From the NCBI GenBank assembly GCA_037176705.1, contig CM073896.1:27354708-27418707 (forward strand): a DNA stretch of 64,000 nt. Direction: 5' to 3'. This document shows positions 23,779 to 37,635 of this stretch, piece after piece. Numbering within the stretch: position 1 is the stretch's first letter; each line of letters begins with the position of its first letter. Both the position numbers and the translations under genes were made by a program. The notes beneath the pieces are model-generated. The model ran no database searches, was not told the origin of the DNA, and was given only the letters and a program-made list of their open reading frames with translations. This stretch comes from Molossus alvarezi. Lineage: Eukaryota; Chordata; Mammalia; Chiroptera; Molossidae.

Positions 23779-24964
23779 TGGCTCATCTCCAACATATGAC
23801 AATGGATAAGCCTAGACTGTAGGCCCTAGAGCATATGTCCTTTTTCTGTCCTTTGAACCTCTGAGTTTTGCTTTTTTGTCTAGATATAATCCCTCCTTCT
23901 CACATTTGCCAGAATGTGTCCTGTGTTGTGGTTCTGCATGTGTTCAGTTCTTTTGCTAGATACCAGGTGGGAACTCCTTACCTGAGTCACCGTAACAGTG
24001 CATGTTATACAATATGCACACTGGAACACATGTGAATGCCTTTGTCCTTTAGGTGTGTTGATATTTGAGGCACATCTATTTTTTCCATGTCCTTTTAGTT
24101 GTGACTTATGCCTCATTTGAAAGCTTCATCTCCAAGGATTCTTGATGCCTTTTGTTTAGTAACGAACATTCTTTTCAGGTTGGTGTATGGTCACGTTGTA
24201 GTTCTTCCCATAATTGTGCAGGTTTGTCTTCCTGTCTGAAGTTATGTGTGTTTCTTCGATTTAACTTCCATGGTTTTGCTTGTAGTCACTCCATTTAAGT
24301 GGCTCTTGGGTTGTAAGCTGAGATCTTGCTTACTTCCATCCTTGGCACTCTGAGCATTTTTTGTGTTTACTTTGTCTATTTTTATTTGAGCAGTAAAGGT
24401 TAACAGATGAGGTGAGGATAGTTCTGCCCACTGGATCATCGGGGAATAGGATGACTCCATCTTCCAGAGTATTGAGGTTGGCTGCCTTTCACAAGTACTG
24501 GAATAAATTTCCAGATAGTTTCTTCTCTTTTGGGGTAGGAGTTTGTTGGATGCATAGAAAATGAGATGGGTTGTCTCTCTCTGGCCAAATACTTTACCAG
24601 TTAGTATCTTGGGATATTTGGGAACCCAGCTGAATTCTCAAACGGGAGAAGAGATGAGGGCCCTGTGGGTAGCTGAGGTGAGAAACCTGAAGGGAAGAAA
24701 AGGGCTGAGAAGATACAGACAAGACTGGGGAAGAATTTTGGCTTCCTCCAGTCATCCTCCCCACCCCTCCAGTGCCACCTTCACCTTCAGGGCTCTGGAC
24801 TTCCCTCCGTCCATTATGCTTTCCTCTAGTGCCCATGTCTATTTTGTAAGTAGTTTCACAGTAAATTCAGGCAGGATGGCCTCATCGACAGACTGTGATC
24901 TTGGTGTGATATGGCTCATACTGATCATCCTCTGGCGTAGTTCTAGTTCTTTAAAAAAAATGTT

Positions 24965-25181
24965 TTATTGATTTTTTTTTTTTTTTTTTTTTTTTTTAGA
25001 GAGTGAGGAAGGGAGGGAGGGTGAGAGAGAGAGATAGAAACATAGGTGGGATCAACTGCCTCCTGCATGCCCCCCAGTGGGGATTAGGCCTACAACATGG
25101 GCATGTGCCCTGACTGTAAATAGACCCAGCGACCTCTTGGTCCATGGGTTGACACTCAGCAACTGAGCCACACCGGTCAGC
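24965..25181 (-). mobile_element. Ves SINE, minus strand
   Basis: TTATTG plus a T run and AGAGAGTGAGGAAGG, ending AACTGAGCCACACCGGTCAG. Near-identical flanks (TAGTTCTAGTTCTTTAAAAA and TAGTTTTAGCTCTTTAAAAA) are the TSD. Confidence 0.93.
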
Positions 25182-25694
25182 ATAGTTTTAGCTCTTTAAA
25201 AAGGCCTAATTTAGACGTTTTCAAGAATGCCAACCAAGCATTTAATATTAATTGCAGGTTAGTCAACTTGTTGACCATGCTATGACCCTGTGTTAAGCAC
25301 TATCTGTAGACTCTGAGCAGATGCCTACCATACACTTTAATTATGAATTATCACAGGATATCACAGTGTGTGATTCTTAAATTGGCATCTGAACACCACC
25401 ATCAGCTATTTAGACAACAAAGTTTTTTTTTGAATGGGTGTCTGCTTAAACATTTTTATGTTAAACACACTTTACTCAAATAGACTATTCTGTCTGCTGT
25501 GGCAGTTTAAATATTTGGTACTTGGAACTTACTGTACAGGAGAATTTGGTCTGCTTGCAGTTAAGTTCAAGGTAGAAAATGGCCCTCTTGTTGGCTGAGT
25601 GAAGAAGGTGCAGCCTAGCCTGCATGCAGGAGTGTGTGTGTGTATCTTTCTTAACTTGAATTTCCCAAGGTTAGTGTCTGAGAAACAGTACTTT

Positions 25695-25892
25695 ATAGAT
25701 TTTATTTTAGAGAGAGAGGAAAGGAGAGAGAGAAACATTGATGTGAGAGAGAAACATTGATAGGTTGCCCCTGGCACGCCCCCTACTGGGGATTGAGCCT
25801 GAAACCCCGGGGCATGTGCCCTGACAGGGAATTGAACCAGGACCTCTCAGTCTATGGGAGGATGCTCAATCACTGAGCCACACTGGCCGGGC
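25695..25892 (-). mobile_element. Ves SINE, minus strand
   Basis: TAGATTTTATTTTAGAGAGAGAGG to CACTGAGCCACACTGGCCGGGC. Confidence 0.92.
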
Positions 25893-25909
25893 AGGAGTGT
25901 ATTAACTTT

Positions 25910-26145
25910 TTTTTTTTTCCTATCCTCACCTGAGGACATTTTTCCATTTTTTGTTCAGATAGAGTGGGAGGGAGAGAGAGAGAAAGAAACATCGACGTGA
26001 AAGGGACACATCAAGTGGTTGCCACCCACACGACCTAACCAGGCCTGGGGACAAACTTCAACCGAGGTACGTGCCCTTAGCAGGAACTGAACCCAGGTCT
26101 CTCTGGACAGCAGCATGACACTCTAACCGCTGAGCCAAACCGGTT
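25910..26145 (-). mobile_element. Ves SINE, minus strand, first bases missing
   Basis: T run, CTATCCTCACCTGAGGACA, then CTGAGCCAAACCGG. The final GCCCTGGCC complement is absent. Confidence 0.92.
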
Positions 26146-26859
26146 TTTATAAGCCATTCTTTATTATTTAACAACACTTGTAAAAACCCCGTTTGCTAGT
26201 CAGAGTGGGAAAATCTATACTTTATAGATGAAGGAAGTTGTTACTGAGGTTAGAATTTTGTCAAAGATCATGAAACTACTAAGAAATGCAATTAGCGGCC
26301 AGCTTCTTTACTCCATATGGGCTTTTACTTTTACTCTGTTTCCATATCCTCATTAGTTGTCTCTAAGTAGGACTTGGGGATGAGATATTTACCCCCTAAG
26401 GTCAGTTCCCAGCCCTTAGTTTGGTTGATGTGAAAGCAAACTCCAGACTCCCCGTGCATGCTTGGAATACTGAGACTTGTTTTGTTCTTGACCTTGGTTC
26501 ACCTGCCATCTCTTAACTCTTCTGAAGAATTGAACTGAAGCTTCATTTTACTATAAATGGATACATTTCATTCTGAAATTCTAGATGTGGGACGTAGTAC
26601 CTATACCTGGTAGCTGCTTGTGTGTCACACATGATGATTCTGATTTTTGAGCACTTACTTCTGTTACCTTGACCCTTAATGAAGAATAAGAATCTTGGTG
26701 TGGGCCAGTATAATTAATGATGTGAACTAAGAGCTGTACCTCTTATCTGATATTCACATATTCTAGCGTTTGACTCTTGTAAGGGCATAGTAGATGGGCC
26801 AAAAATATGAGAAAGTGATAATACAAAGATGCATAAGGACTTAATCTTTACTGACTTTT

Positions 26860-27103
26860 TTTTTTTTAATCCTCACCCAAGGACATTTTTCCATGTTTTG
26901 TTCAGATAGAGTGGGAGGGAGAGAGAGGAAGAGAGAGAGAGAGAAACATCTATGTGAAGGGACACATCGAGTGGCTGCCACCCGCACGACCAACCAGGGC
27001 CGTGGACAAACTGCAACCGAGGTACGTGCCCTTAGTGGGAACCGAACCCGGGTCTCTGTACCGCAGGCCGACGCTCCAACCGCTGAGCCAAACCGGCCAG
27101 GGC
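26860..27103 (-). mobile_element. Ves SINE, minus strand, young-looking
   Basis: T run, AATCCTCACCCAAGGACA, ending CTGAGCCAAACCGGCCAGGGC. TSD CTTTACTGACTT on both sides. Confidence 0.95.
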
Positions 27104-28593
27104 AACCTTTACTGACTTGTCAAATTGTATTTAATATGTAGAAAGCTTTTTTTTTCTTCTCTAAATTTGTTAGGCTGAAAATTTACTGTATGGGTTTGTG
27201 TGTAAATTGTGAGAATGTCGGGTTCCTTTTAGTAAATTCTTTATTGTTTTGACTACTTTGTTTTGTAACCTCTTAGTAGATTCCATAGATTAGTAAACAA
27301 ATATGAAATGATTATTATAATGTACTTCTATTTAATGGCAAATGTTGGTCTGTTCCCAGTCCACGTATTACAGTACAACCCTGGGAGAAGAATCTTCTTA
27401 AATTACCTCTGAAGTTCTGCAGAATGAGCAGTATGTGCTGCATGTTTAGGACCCCATACCTCCTTCCCTCATAAATACAGCTTGGAGGTTCATGAGTCTT
27501 TTTTTTTTTTTTTTTAAGGAAAATTACCATGGGTTCTAAAAAATCAATAGTATTAAAGTTATACGCTGCAACCTTAAAGATTTGCAGTTGATAAAGAATA
27601 ACTTAATGTGTCCTATAAAAGCCTCAATTTTGGACTTCCTCTGGCTTTTTATTTTTAGCTGTGGCTTTTTAGTTAATGAGAAGAGGTGGAAAGTATTTTC
27701 TCCTAGTGTCTGACTGAAGTTACTGAAACTTTTCAATGCTGAAAGACTTCTCAGTTTATTCAGAAGATTCTTAGGAGAGCACTATTAGGCTTGGGTGGTG
27801 GTTTTACTTGCTCTTGGTTCAGATCTCTATTTCTAAAGAATTGCAAAGAGTGATGAGTTAATTACCTCAGGGTTTTAACCAAATTGTAATTACTCTGATA
27901 TTGCCAAATGGACCTAGGGACAGTTTTGCAGTACCTGAAACAAAATAGCAGCTTTGGGGCTATGGAAGAATGCATTCAGCCTACCTTCTAGTGCAGTTCA
28001 TTTCATCAGCCACCTCCCAACGGGAACACCCGCTCTGCTGGGGAAGCAGCCAGTCCTCGGGCCCTACTGCCCGGGTTTGAGCGCCCTTGCCCTGCCTCCT
28101 GCCTGCTCTTTCGGTTCCAAGCAGGTTTCATGGGGATCTATTTGGTGAAGCTGAAGCAGCAGGAAGAGTGTGAAGTAAGACCTATTTTTTACACTTTTGT
28201 TCCTACTTACACTCTGTTCTACCTCAAACATAATTTCGGTTGGTCATGAGAGACACTTTTTGCAGCATTTGATCCTGAAGTTTGTTTATATTAATGCAGG
28301 GCTTCTGGTATAATGCAAGATGATCTTTACTTTTGCGTGTGTGCCGGTGCCCTGTTTCCCTGTCCCCCCAGTCCTGGAGATAAAGCACTTAGTAGATCCC
28401 TCCCCTTCCTTCTGGTATCAGAATATTTACTTAGGTCTGAATAACTTTTCCCTCAGCCTCCAGAAGGGACAGGATATCCCTAATTCTCTGTGAATATGGT
28501 AACTTTCTAATCTCAGCCCTGGTAGCACAGCACACCAGAGTGGACCTCACTTTAGAGTGTACTGAACACGTGGCAGTTATATTAAGATGTATA

Positions 28594-28838
28594 GCCCTGG
28601 CAGGTTTGGCTGAGCGGTTAGAGTGTCGGCCCTCAGACTGATGAGTTGCAGGTTCCATTCCGGTCAAGGGCTTGTACCTTGGTTGCTGTTTGGTCCCCGG
28701 CCCTGGTTGGGTCATGTGGGAGGCAACCAATCGATGTGTCTCTCTCACATCAATGTTTCTCTCTCTCTCCCTTCCTCCCTCCCTCCCTCTCTATCTGATG
28801 ATAAATGGAAAAATAGCCTTGGGTAAGGATTTAAAAAG
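28594..28838 (+). mobile_element. Ves SINE
   Basis: GCCCTGGCAGGTTTGGCTGAG, TGCAGGTTCCATTCCGGTC, 3' end GCCTTGGGTAAGGATTTAAA. TSD AAGATGTAT. Confidence 0.93.
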
Positions 28839-29377
28839 AAAAAGATGTATGGTAACACAACATTGGTGCTCGTTTGCTTTGTTCTTTGTTATGGTTATTC
28901 CTTGGAATATTTCATAGATGATTAGGTCTGAAATGAAAGATCCTGAGTTTAGATGAATATGATATGTCAAAAGTAGTTAAGATTAATTCACCCCTCTCCA
29001 GCCCACCCTTCCTTGTACCTCTGTGCTTTATCTGCAGTGACATTTTCAAGCATTTTTGCACTGAGAATTGTTTATACCCCTCCACTCACATGTCAGTATT
29101 CAGGTCTTCTGAATCTCTCTACCACTATGGTCTAAAAGCCATACACCCTCTTCAGCATGTTTGACCTTTAGGCTGTGATGTTTCACCTGAGGTCCAGCCT
29201 TTGTAGGAACCAGGGCATTCAGGCAAAGGAGTCAGCTGGTGTTAGGAAAACTGCAGAGAATATGCTCCATTGGAAGGACAGCCTGCTGGCTAATACCTCT
29301 GTGGGAATGTGGCCTCTGTTGCCAATCTTTCTGCTTTTTGCTTATGTTTTATTTTATTTTTTAAAAAGAGAGGCCAA

Positions 29378-29618
29378 CCCTGGCTGGTGTGGTTCAGTGG
29401 TTAGAATGTTGGCTTACACACCAAAGGGTCACAGGTTCGATTTGTGGTAAAGGGTGCATACTTGGATTGCAGGTTCAGTCTACAGCCCCAGTTGAGGTAT
29501 ATGCGAGAGACAACCAATTTATGTCTCTCTCTCTGTCTTCCCCTTTCTTCTACTCTCAGAAAAAAGGAAAAAATAAAAATATCCTCGGATGAGGATTAAT
29601 CAAAAAAAAAAAAAAAAG
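29378..29618 (+). mobile_element. Ves SINE
   Basis: CCCTGGCTGGTGTGGTTCAG, CACAGGTTCGATTTGTGG, ATCCTCGGATGAGGATTAATC plus an A run. Confidence 0.93.
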
Positions 29619-30939
29619 CAAGAGAAGCTAGTAATGTTGTTTTATACATGTGAAATTGGTGAAGTTTTAAATGTTGAACACTACTGATTAGAAAAAAGCC
29701 CTTGGCTAGACCAAATAACAGTGCAGACTGAATCCATCCTTGGCTTCCAGTTGTGACTCTGACCTGGAGATCTTGGGAGTTATTTCTTGGCTGCTTGTTT
29801 CCATCTGTCTCTTCTTGGTTTTCTTCTAAAAGGCATGTGCATGATCATAGGTGGTTACTGATGACTATTTTTTGGCACCTTTCCTTATTTATCCTTTCAA
29901 ATGTGGTCCTGTAACCTCTTTTTGATTTTGTGCATGGATTATTTAAGCAGAGTCCATTGTCATCTTTTAATTTTGTTTTTGGTTGGATTAACTGTGGTCA
30001 TCAGACTCTGCCATTTATTGGAATGCATAATACTTAAGAAGACACTTGACTCTCTTCCCGACCTTCAGTTGCTGTTGGGTCTTGTTCACCATGCCTGTAG
30101 GTATTTGATGAACTTTATATGGGAAGAATGTTGCAAGAGGCCACCTGGATGTCCTTGTTTCTGTTGGCCATGTTGAATAGGTATTTGTTAATGTGTAGCC
30201 AACCTTGACAGATAAACAAGAGGACTCACTGGTTTGCATTTTGGTCCGTTCTCAATATAGGAGGCCAACTGTCTATAGTCTCAGCAAGTCAAGAATATAG
30301 GTCATTTTCAGTTAGGAAAGAAGTTACTTTGGCAGACTGCTGTGTCTTGGCCAGTGATACATAATAATTGTTCCTTCTTGATCTGATAGCAGTGAAATTC
30401 ACTCTAATGAGTATTTCACTGCAGTGGACCGTTTTCTCTGGTCTGGGTTCACTACTGCTGCTTCTATCTTGATGATTTCCTTCCCCCATCTTTGCTCTTG
30501 CTTTCCCCCAAATAGGGAAAGAAAACTAGTATCCTGTTTCCTCAACTCAGTTCTAAGTCCTGCACTCCCTAGGTCTTTGTTGTGAAAACTGAGTGTTAGC
30601 CTGACAAAAGATAAATTTAACAAAAGCATGTTTGATGCGGGTGTTCAGGGTAGAGAAAATGGGCACTTCTAAGCCATTCTGCTTTCATTATATGATGATT
30701 CTCAACCAGAGAATCAAAATCAAGTCGAAGAACTCTTCAAAATATGTTGAAGAAAATATACTTGTGTAGATCTCTGCTCTCTTTACAGAAAAAGAGCGAC
30801 CACTTTGGGATTTAGGTTTGGCACTAGAGCCTCAAGAATGTCTGGAGGATCTTATTTCCCCCCAAATGCATTTGAGATAAAAGTAGTAGATGATGGTAAA
30901 AGTTTCCTTTAGGCTGATCTGAAAGAGATTGCAGTCATA

Positions 30940-30990
30940 ACTGCTGTAGACATAATGCCTGTTACATAGTAGGTACTTTCTGAAAGTCCT
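30940..30990 (+). repeat. L2/MIR 3' end fragment
   Basis: ATAATGCCTGTTACATAGTAGGTACTTTCTGAAA resembles CAGTGCCTGGCACATAGTAGGTGCTCAATAAA. Confidence 0.55.
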
Positions 30991-32569
30991 GACAGTGGTA
31001 AAATACTGTGTATTTACTGCCAAGCAATTTAAGTATTAAATCTGTGTTGAGGCGTTCTTTTAAAGAAACTTGTTCTTTACGTGGCCTAGCAGCAAATGGA
31101 TACCAAGAAACTCTTAGCTGTCCAAAATCAGAAAAACTTCAGCCTTTGCTTCTTTGTAATTACAAATTTTTATAATGAGGCAGAAATTCAGTTTAATATT
31201 TAAATGCAAAGGCTATGCACAATCTCCTATTATTCACTGACATTTTTAACATTGGGAAGTAAATTGCTTCATGTCTTCTCAACTAGATGCCCAGGTCTCA
31301 GATGTTTAAGTTAGTTGGGGTAGTTGCCATAGCAGCAATGACTTTGCCCTTTTATCTTTTTCTTAGATAGTACAATATTTTTCATAGGTCATTCAGAAAG
31401 ACTATTATTCCTGACTGTAGGTTCTTCAAGACTGCCTTGTGAGCCTTGACGTCTCTGGGTGCAGTGTGTTTCGGAGACGCTCTGTGAGGGGTGGAATATG
31501 AGTCTGTGTGGGGCAGCCTTGTTTTCCTAGCGTCTAGCACAGTGTTTCTGTCTTGCCCAGTGAATCAGAGATGTTGCTTTGCTGGCCCTTGGGTGGGTTC
31601 TTCCCAGTTTCTGGAGACCTTGGCTGTGCTGGCAGAGAGGGTTAACATCTGGTGTGGTCTTGGTTCCTCACTTTGGTGGTGAGGTTTGCTTATCTTAAAC
31701 TGATTGGATGACAGCGGACCACTCCTGTATCTCCCTCTCTCCCGTCTTCCTGAGGCTTATGTTGTTTTAACAAAGGCTTGTAGTTAGGGATTTTTTTGTA
31801 ATAACTTGTCAACTTGAAGCTTGAGTAGATAATATAAGAATTAGTAGATGGGTCTGGAAAGGGATGTGTGTGTTAGTGGTGGAGAATGACAGTCTAAACG
31901 GCTCCCCTTTATTAATAACCTGTGGTGCCTTTGACTTCTCCAGGTATACAGAGTTGCAATGGAAGGTTTCCCACTTGGCAGGGAATATAAGCCACCTGAA
32001 AAATCCTACAAATCAGTGGATTTTACTTGCTATTTACTCTGCATGGCAATGATGCTCTCTCTCTCTGTATCTCTGTGCACACTTCTCGCTGTGGTGACAT
32101 AGGTGGGTGTGTGGGTTCACAGGAGCACACAGGCCATCTCTGGCCTAACTGAGTGGTTCGCAGAAGGCTTCCTGGAGGCAGTGTGTCTCCTTTTGCGGGC
32201 TTAGGAGGTTTCCATTACCAGGAGAAGAATGGTAGTGAGGATGTTGCAGGCGCAGAAAAGAGTATGAGTAACAGTGGGAAGCAGCTGGGACGTGGGAGGA
32301 ACCGCTGGGAATTGGTTCACACTTCAAGTGTGCCAGGTGGAGTGGGGGTCTGCCCCTGGGGAGGTAGGTGGGAACGAAGTCACGTTGGGCGTCTCACTGC
32401 GGTACTGTTGCTTTGAAGGCAATGTGGAGTCAGTGACGGTCTTAAAAGGAGAAACGGTTGTGTGGGGTGCTGACCCCTTTTTAGGCAGATCACTGGAGCA
32501 GTGGCATGGAGAAGACGGAAGAGCAGAGTGGAAGCAGAGAGCAGAGTTCGGCGGCTTCAGGTGGAGACT

Positions 32570-32760
32570 CTGCACTGGTTTAAAAATCCCAGTTTCTCTA
32601 CTTAATAGCTGTGTGGACTCTTGAAGTGGTGAAATACTCATTTGTAAATTGAAGATATTGTACATAGCTCATAATACCTGAGAGGATTAAGTGGGATTTT
32701 GTTTGTAAAATATCTAGCTTGAGGACTTGTCTGGAACAAGGAATCAATAAACACTTTTCC
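32570..32760 (-). repeat. MIR SINE relic, minus strand
   Basis: CTTAATAGCTGTGTGGACTCTTG, CATTTGTAAATTGAAGATA, CATAATACCTGAGAGGATTAAG and GGAATCAATAAACA follow the reverse MIR order. Confidence 0.8.
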
Positions 32761-33754
32761 CTACCCTCTTTTAGTAGTAGGATTCATTGCCTTCTATAAG
32801 AGGCAGGCAAGTAATCTGAACCTCTTTCCTGCAGCAAAAGATATGCTCATCCTTCGGCTTGGTTCGGAGTTCAGGAGAATGCCTTATTATTTTTATTCTT
32901 TTAATTAAACGTGGTTTTAAAACTAAAGTGGAGGCTTAGAAAAAGAAGGTTTAAATTCAGGTCATTTTGAAAATTATAATAGGAGAAAAATGGGAGGAGA
33001 CTGTCCACCTCTGTGGGCATTGCCCTGTGTGCGAATCATGGAAGCTGACACCACGTGATACTTCTCGAGGTGCACGTTATCAATCTAGGTTTTAGAGTAC
33101 CTTCTTGGAGGAGAGACTGCTCTACTCTCTTTCTCCCTGTGTTGTAAATAAATCTAATTATAAGTAGAAGGTGCTTGTATCCTTGGAGTTCTTAGCAAAA
33201 GGAATAGTGAGGTAGCAGTTTCTAATCTTACAAATGAAAATCCCAAGTGGCTGAGCAGCTGAGCATGAGCAGACCGACTTGGAGAGGATGGAAGATGTGC
33301 ACTTCTGTGCGTTGGGGGGTGGGGGTGTTTACTTTTTAAAGTAAGGTAAATGAAAATAGACAAGGCTGAAATTCTGATGTGAAACACTTAGTCTGTTGGT
33401 ATCCTGTATATTTGAATGGTCTTTGGAGGTCTGGGATTAAAAATCGCAGCACTTACAAGTAAACATTCTTATCCTCCTTAGTCACCATTTGTGACTGTGT
33501 GCTAAATGTAGTCATACAGCATCTGCTTCAGAGCCCAGCTTGGAGTCGACAGTCATGATGGAGCATAGTCTACGTGCTGCACTTTCCATCTACAGTGTTC
33601 TCTTCTCATGTCAAGAAGCCCCCAACACAACTCTGCAACCTTGTCTGTTTAGATTGGGGGGGAGAGCGGGGGAGCCTAGGCTATCACCTGAAAGCCAGAT
33701 AAGCAGATTCTCTATGGTAACATTCTAAAGGAGACATCTTCCTTTGTCCAACAA

Positions 33755-33925
33755 TAATGATAATAGCCTTTAATACTCACTTGGCACTGCACAGTGTATA
33801 ACATGCTTTCACACATTATCTGACTACATTAAATGTAGATAATGAAAGCTTTTTAAAGAGCACGGGCCCCTTTATCCCCTCTCCTTCTTACCAACGAGGA
33901 AATAATTCCAAGGCTAGGTGCTTTT
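33755..33925 (+). repeat. MIR SINE relic
   Basis: AATGATAATAGCC..., CATGCTTTCACACATTATCTGAC, CAACGAGGAAATAATTCCAAGG, in MIR order. Confidence 0.65.
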
Positions 33926-35780
33926 GTGGTTTGAGTCATAAGAAACATTTTCCTATGTTAAGATTCACCGGTTATTAACTGTGTGCTCCCTTTCCCCACC
34001 TCAGCCAATGGGAGGTGGATATTGCATCTCATCCACTCCTGGAAATAATGTGTGTACACACGTAACTAGCAGATATATATTCATTCAAACCCTTGCTTCA
34101 TTGTTCACTTATACAATGGCGACCTTGCCCCAGTGTGCTTTTAGAGATCCTTAAGCATTTATTTTAAATGTGCTTTACGTTAGTGATATTAAGAAAATTT
34201 TCTAAGAAGTTGAAGTGACAGTCTTGACTCCTTTCCCTATGAGAGAGGCATTCAGGATCTGAAATCGGGTGTATATGCCTGCTATGGATATAATAAGCAA
34301 AGAATTAACTCCCTTCCTCCTTTCCAGCATTAACTCTTAAACACATTCTCAGGGAGCAGATTAACCAGAAATTTACTCTTGATCCTCTCGCCATGTCCCC
34401 TCCCCTAGTTGGAATCACTAGAACTAAAAATAACACTTTAATTGAATTCCAGTTCTCCCCACCTCCCCCTTCCCTCTTGAAATGTAGTAAATAACTAGGA
34501 GCTTAATTACCATAAAAAGACTCAGTTGTACTTAGGTGGTTTTTTCTTGCTGGGATGAAGTTGAAAGAAATTTGTCTTTTGGGTAGGACGGGGAAGAGGT
34601 AGACCAAAGGAAATAGTGTCTTTCTTAGTGTGAACCTTGTTTTTTAAGATGTTCCAGCTTTCCGTTCTAAATAATTCCTAGTCATGTTTCTAAATCAAAA
34701 GTATGTATCTCTTGGGAATCTCAGGACTTTAAATATCAACTGAGAAGAAAAATACATTCCCTCGTGGAAGGATCTATTTGAGAGGATTGCATTGCAGAGA
34801 GGAAGGAGCCGCATTGGCATGTATTGATTGCTGTTCCCCCTCCTACAGTGGAGGGGGAGAGCCTTTTCACTCTCTACAATGTATCAATTAATTACAAGAT
34901 TTTATCTGTCCCTGAACAGCCTCATTATTTTTAGTTTCTCTGAAGTTCAACAGAAATGTTTGTAGCCTCTCAACATTATTAAGGAAATATATCTTGTTTT
35001 TCTTACATTTTATTTTATTGGCTTTATTTTTGTATAATGCAGCAAGTTAAGCAACTCTAATTTTTGGTTTTCTGTCTGAAATCCTGCTAAATGACAGTGA
35101 AGAGTAAACTTACCAGTGGCCAAATGGAGTATTTTGGTCCTTTATTACACTTGTTAGTTAAAAATGCTGTTGGCCACCATGAAACTTCCTTGTCTTTTAT
35201 ATGCTCTGTAAGACTGGGCACGCTTTCTGTTTTGGAGCTTGAGTATGACAGTACTTTTGTGTCTGTATTCTACAAAGGAGCTAAATTTTTAACCTACCAA
35301 AAGAAAACACCCCACTCCTGGGATTAATTTGAGGATTTCCAATCAGTCTTTCACAATTTGTACTACCCTGAGGGGGTTCACTTTAGCCTTGATTTTTGTA
35401 GAAGAATGTGAAGTCAATCCAGTTTCTGTGTTGATTACTACTTTAACTGTCTTCATTTAGCAATTCACATTTATCTGCCCATACCAAACAAGAACTCTGC
35501 TATAAAACTGTGGGAGTAGTTGATTTTATTCCTGTTATACGCATATCTCTCTTTAGGTTCTATAGCCAAATAATGACATGGAAGTTAATTAGGCCCACTG
35601 AGGTTGGAATGAATGAATGATGTTGGAATGGATTCATCACTAGAAGGTAGTATATCCTAACCTGTAACCAAGATGAACTCCTGGCTTAACCATTACTGTT
35701 GTGGAAGTGTATAAATGGCCCAGTTGAAGAATATAGATTTTAAAGCTTATTTCCATTTCACAAAATGTAACTTATTTTCT

Positions 35781-36040
35781 TTTTTTTTTTTTTTTTTTTA
35801 TCCTCACCCGAGGATATTTTTACATTTTTTTTGTACAGATAGAGTGGGAGGGAGAGAGAGGAAGGGAGAGAGAGAGAGAAACATCGAGGTGAAGGGACAC
35901 ATCGAGTGGCTGCCACCCGCACGACCAACCAGGGCCGGGGACAAACTGCAACCGAGGTACGTGCCCTTAGCGGGAACCGAACCCGGGTCTCTCCGGACTG
36001 CAGGCCGACGCTCCAACCGCTGAGCCAAACCGGCCAGGGC
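35781..36040 (-). mobile_element. Ves SINE, minus strand, full length and well preserved
   Basis: T run, ATCCTCACCCGAGGATATTT, GGGAACCGAACCCGGGTC, ending CTGAGCCAAACCGGCCAGGGC. Perfect 16-bp TSD AATGTAACTTATTTTC. Many CpGs are intact, suggesting a recent insertion. Confidence 0.97.
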
Positions 36041-36185
36041 GAATGTAACTTATTTTCATCTGCTGTGTTTTTAAACGTTGGGGAACTTTGAGATAATTTT
36101 TATTTTGCATTCTGACAACTTTAATGGTGCTTCGTAGGACAAATCAGTTTTGGAATACTGTACTCTGTTTAGGAGTTGCATCGTT

Positions 36186-36658
<473 letters not shown>

Positions 36659-37123
36659 TTTTTTTTAAAAAAATTACATTTGCTATTAAATGAATCACTT
36701 ACTGAATTGGTTTATATTGGGTTTCTTTAAAAAGATCTTTGTTTTTTCTTTGTCACAGTTTTCTATAGAAGCTATTTCTTTGCTTAATTATCTTGTATTC
36801 TTAGTGCCCAGAAATTAATATATGCATTGGTGGTTTGTTTGAATGTGAGCAGTTGGAATCTAAACCGATTTCTTGGTAATGGATTTAAACAGCTTACTGA
36901 GGTAATTAACGTAGCACATTAGTAACAGGTTTCCTTCCTGGTCTGTCCTCTTCCCCTCGGATACTTCCTGGGTGGAGTCACCCTCATCCCACACCTCGAG
37001 TACTGAAGCTGTTTCTTCTCTGGCCTTCCTGCTTCCCAAGTTGCCAAATCCTCCCGCACACCACACAGTGATTTACTTCCACGATGGCAACTCTTCTGAT
37101 GTTTCCTTTCTTACAATGGCCCC

Positions 37124-37635
37124 TGATAGGGTTTAGGACACATTACCCCAAAGTATGGCACCTTGGCATATCGACTGTCTTTAGCTGAAGGAGAATGAGA
37201 AAACAGCAGAAGCAGAAAGTCCACTGTGACCCCCTCCCCTTCTTCCCTGAAACAGATGGTAAAACTCCCAGGGGAAGAGTACCCTCCTTCGTACCAGGAG
37301 GAAGGAAGACCTTCATATCACCAGAGAAGGGAGTTCAGGGCCAAGAATTCTGTACAAGCAAAACCTTATTAAACTTACCTTACTGGTTCTTCATCACTTA
37401 CTCTCCCTAGCCCAGACCCTTTTATTTTGTAACATCTTCAGAAATGTATTGTTTGTCATGTAAAGGTTCCTGCTTGGATCACCTCTTTCAGTCTTAATTC
37501 TCTTGTGAAGGCTCCCATGTATGTGTAAAAATTCAATACGGTGTGTGTGCTTTTTCCTGTTAATCTGTCTTTGTAAGTTTAGTGTTCAGACCCAGCCAGG
37601 GACCCTAGGATTTTTGAAGAAAACTTACCCTCCCC
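37124..37635 (+). repeat. ERV1-class (gammaretrovirus-like) solo LTR
   Basis: About 510 bp. It contains CCCCAAAGTATGGCACCTTGGCATAT, GAGAAAACAGCAGAAGC, TAACATCTTCAGAAATG, TTGTTTGTCATGTAAAGG and CTCCCATGTATGTG. AATTCAATACGG is a decayed polyadenylation signal. U5-like TTTTCCTGTTAATCTGTC and TTCAGACCCAGCCAGGGACC are typical of class I LTRs. No gag, pol or env sequence adjoins it. Exact ends and subfamily are uncertain. Confidence 0.75.

Larger units (their letters stand above)
29640..35775. other. 6.1-kb tract without Ves SINEs
   Basis: Contains L2/MIR relics (about 30940-30990, 32570-32760, 33755-33925) and AT-rich unique DNA with homeodomain-like TTAATTAC or AATTAATTAC sites around 34300-34520 and 34880-34960. 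No gene was recognised. Confidence 0.6.

Noticed and set aside
24561..24971. 136-codon plus-strand open frame
   Set aside because: No recognisable domain, runs into a poly-A/SINE boundary, no splice or codon evidence. Most likely chance.
37124..37635. Endogenous retrovirus with coding genes
   Set aside because: Only LTR-type sequence is visible. No gag, pol or env similarity flanks it.
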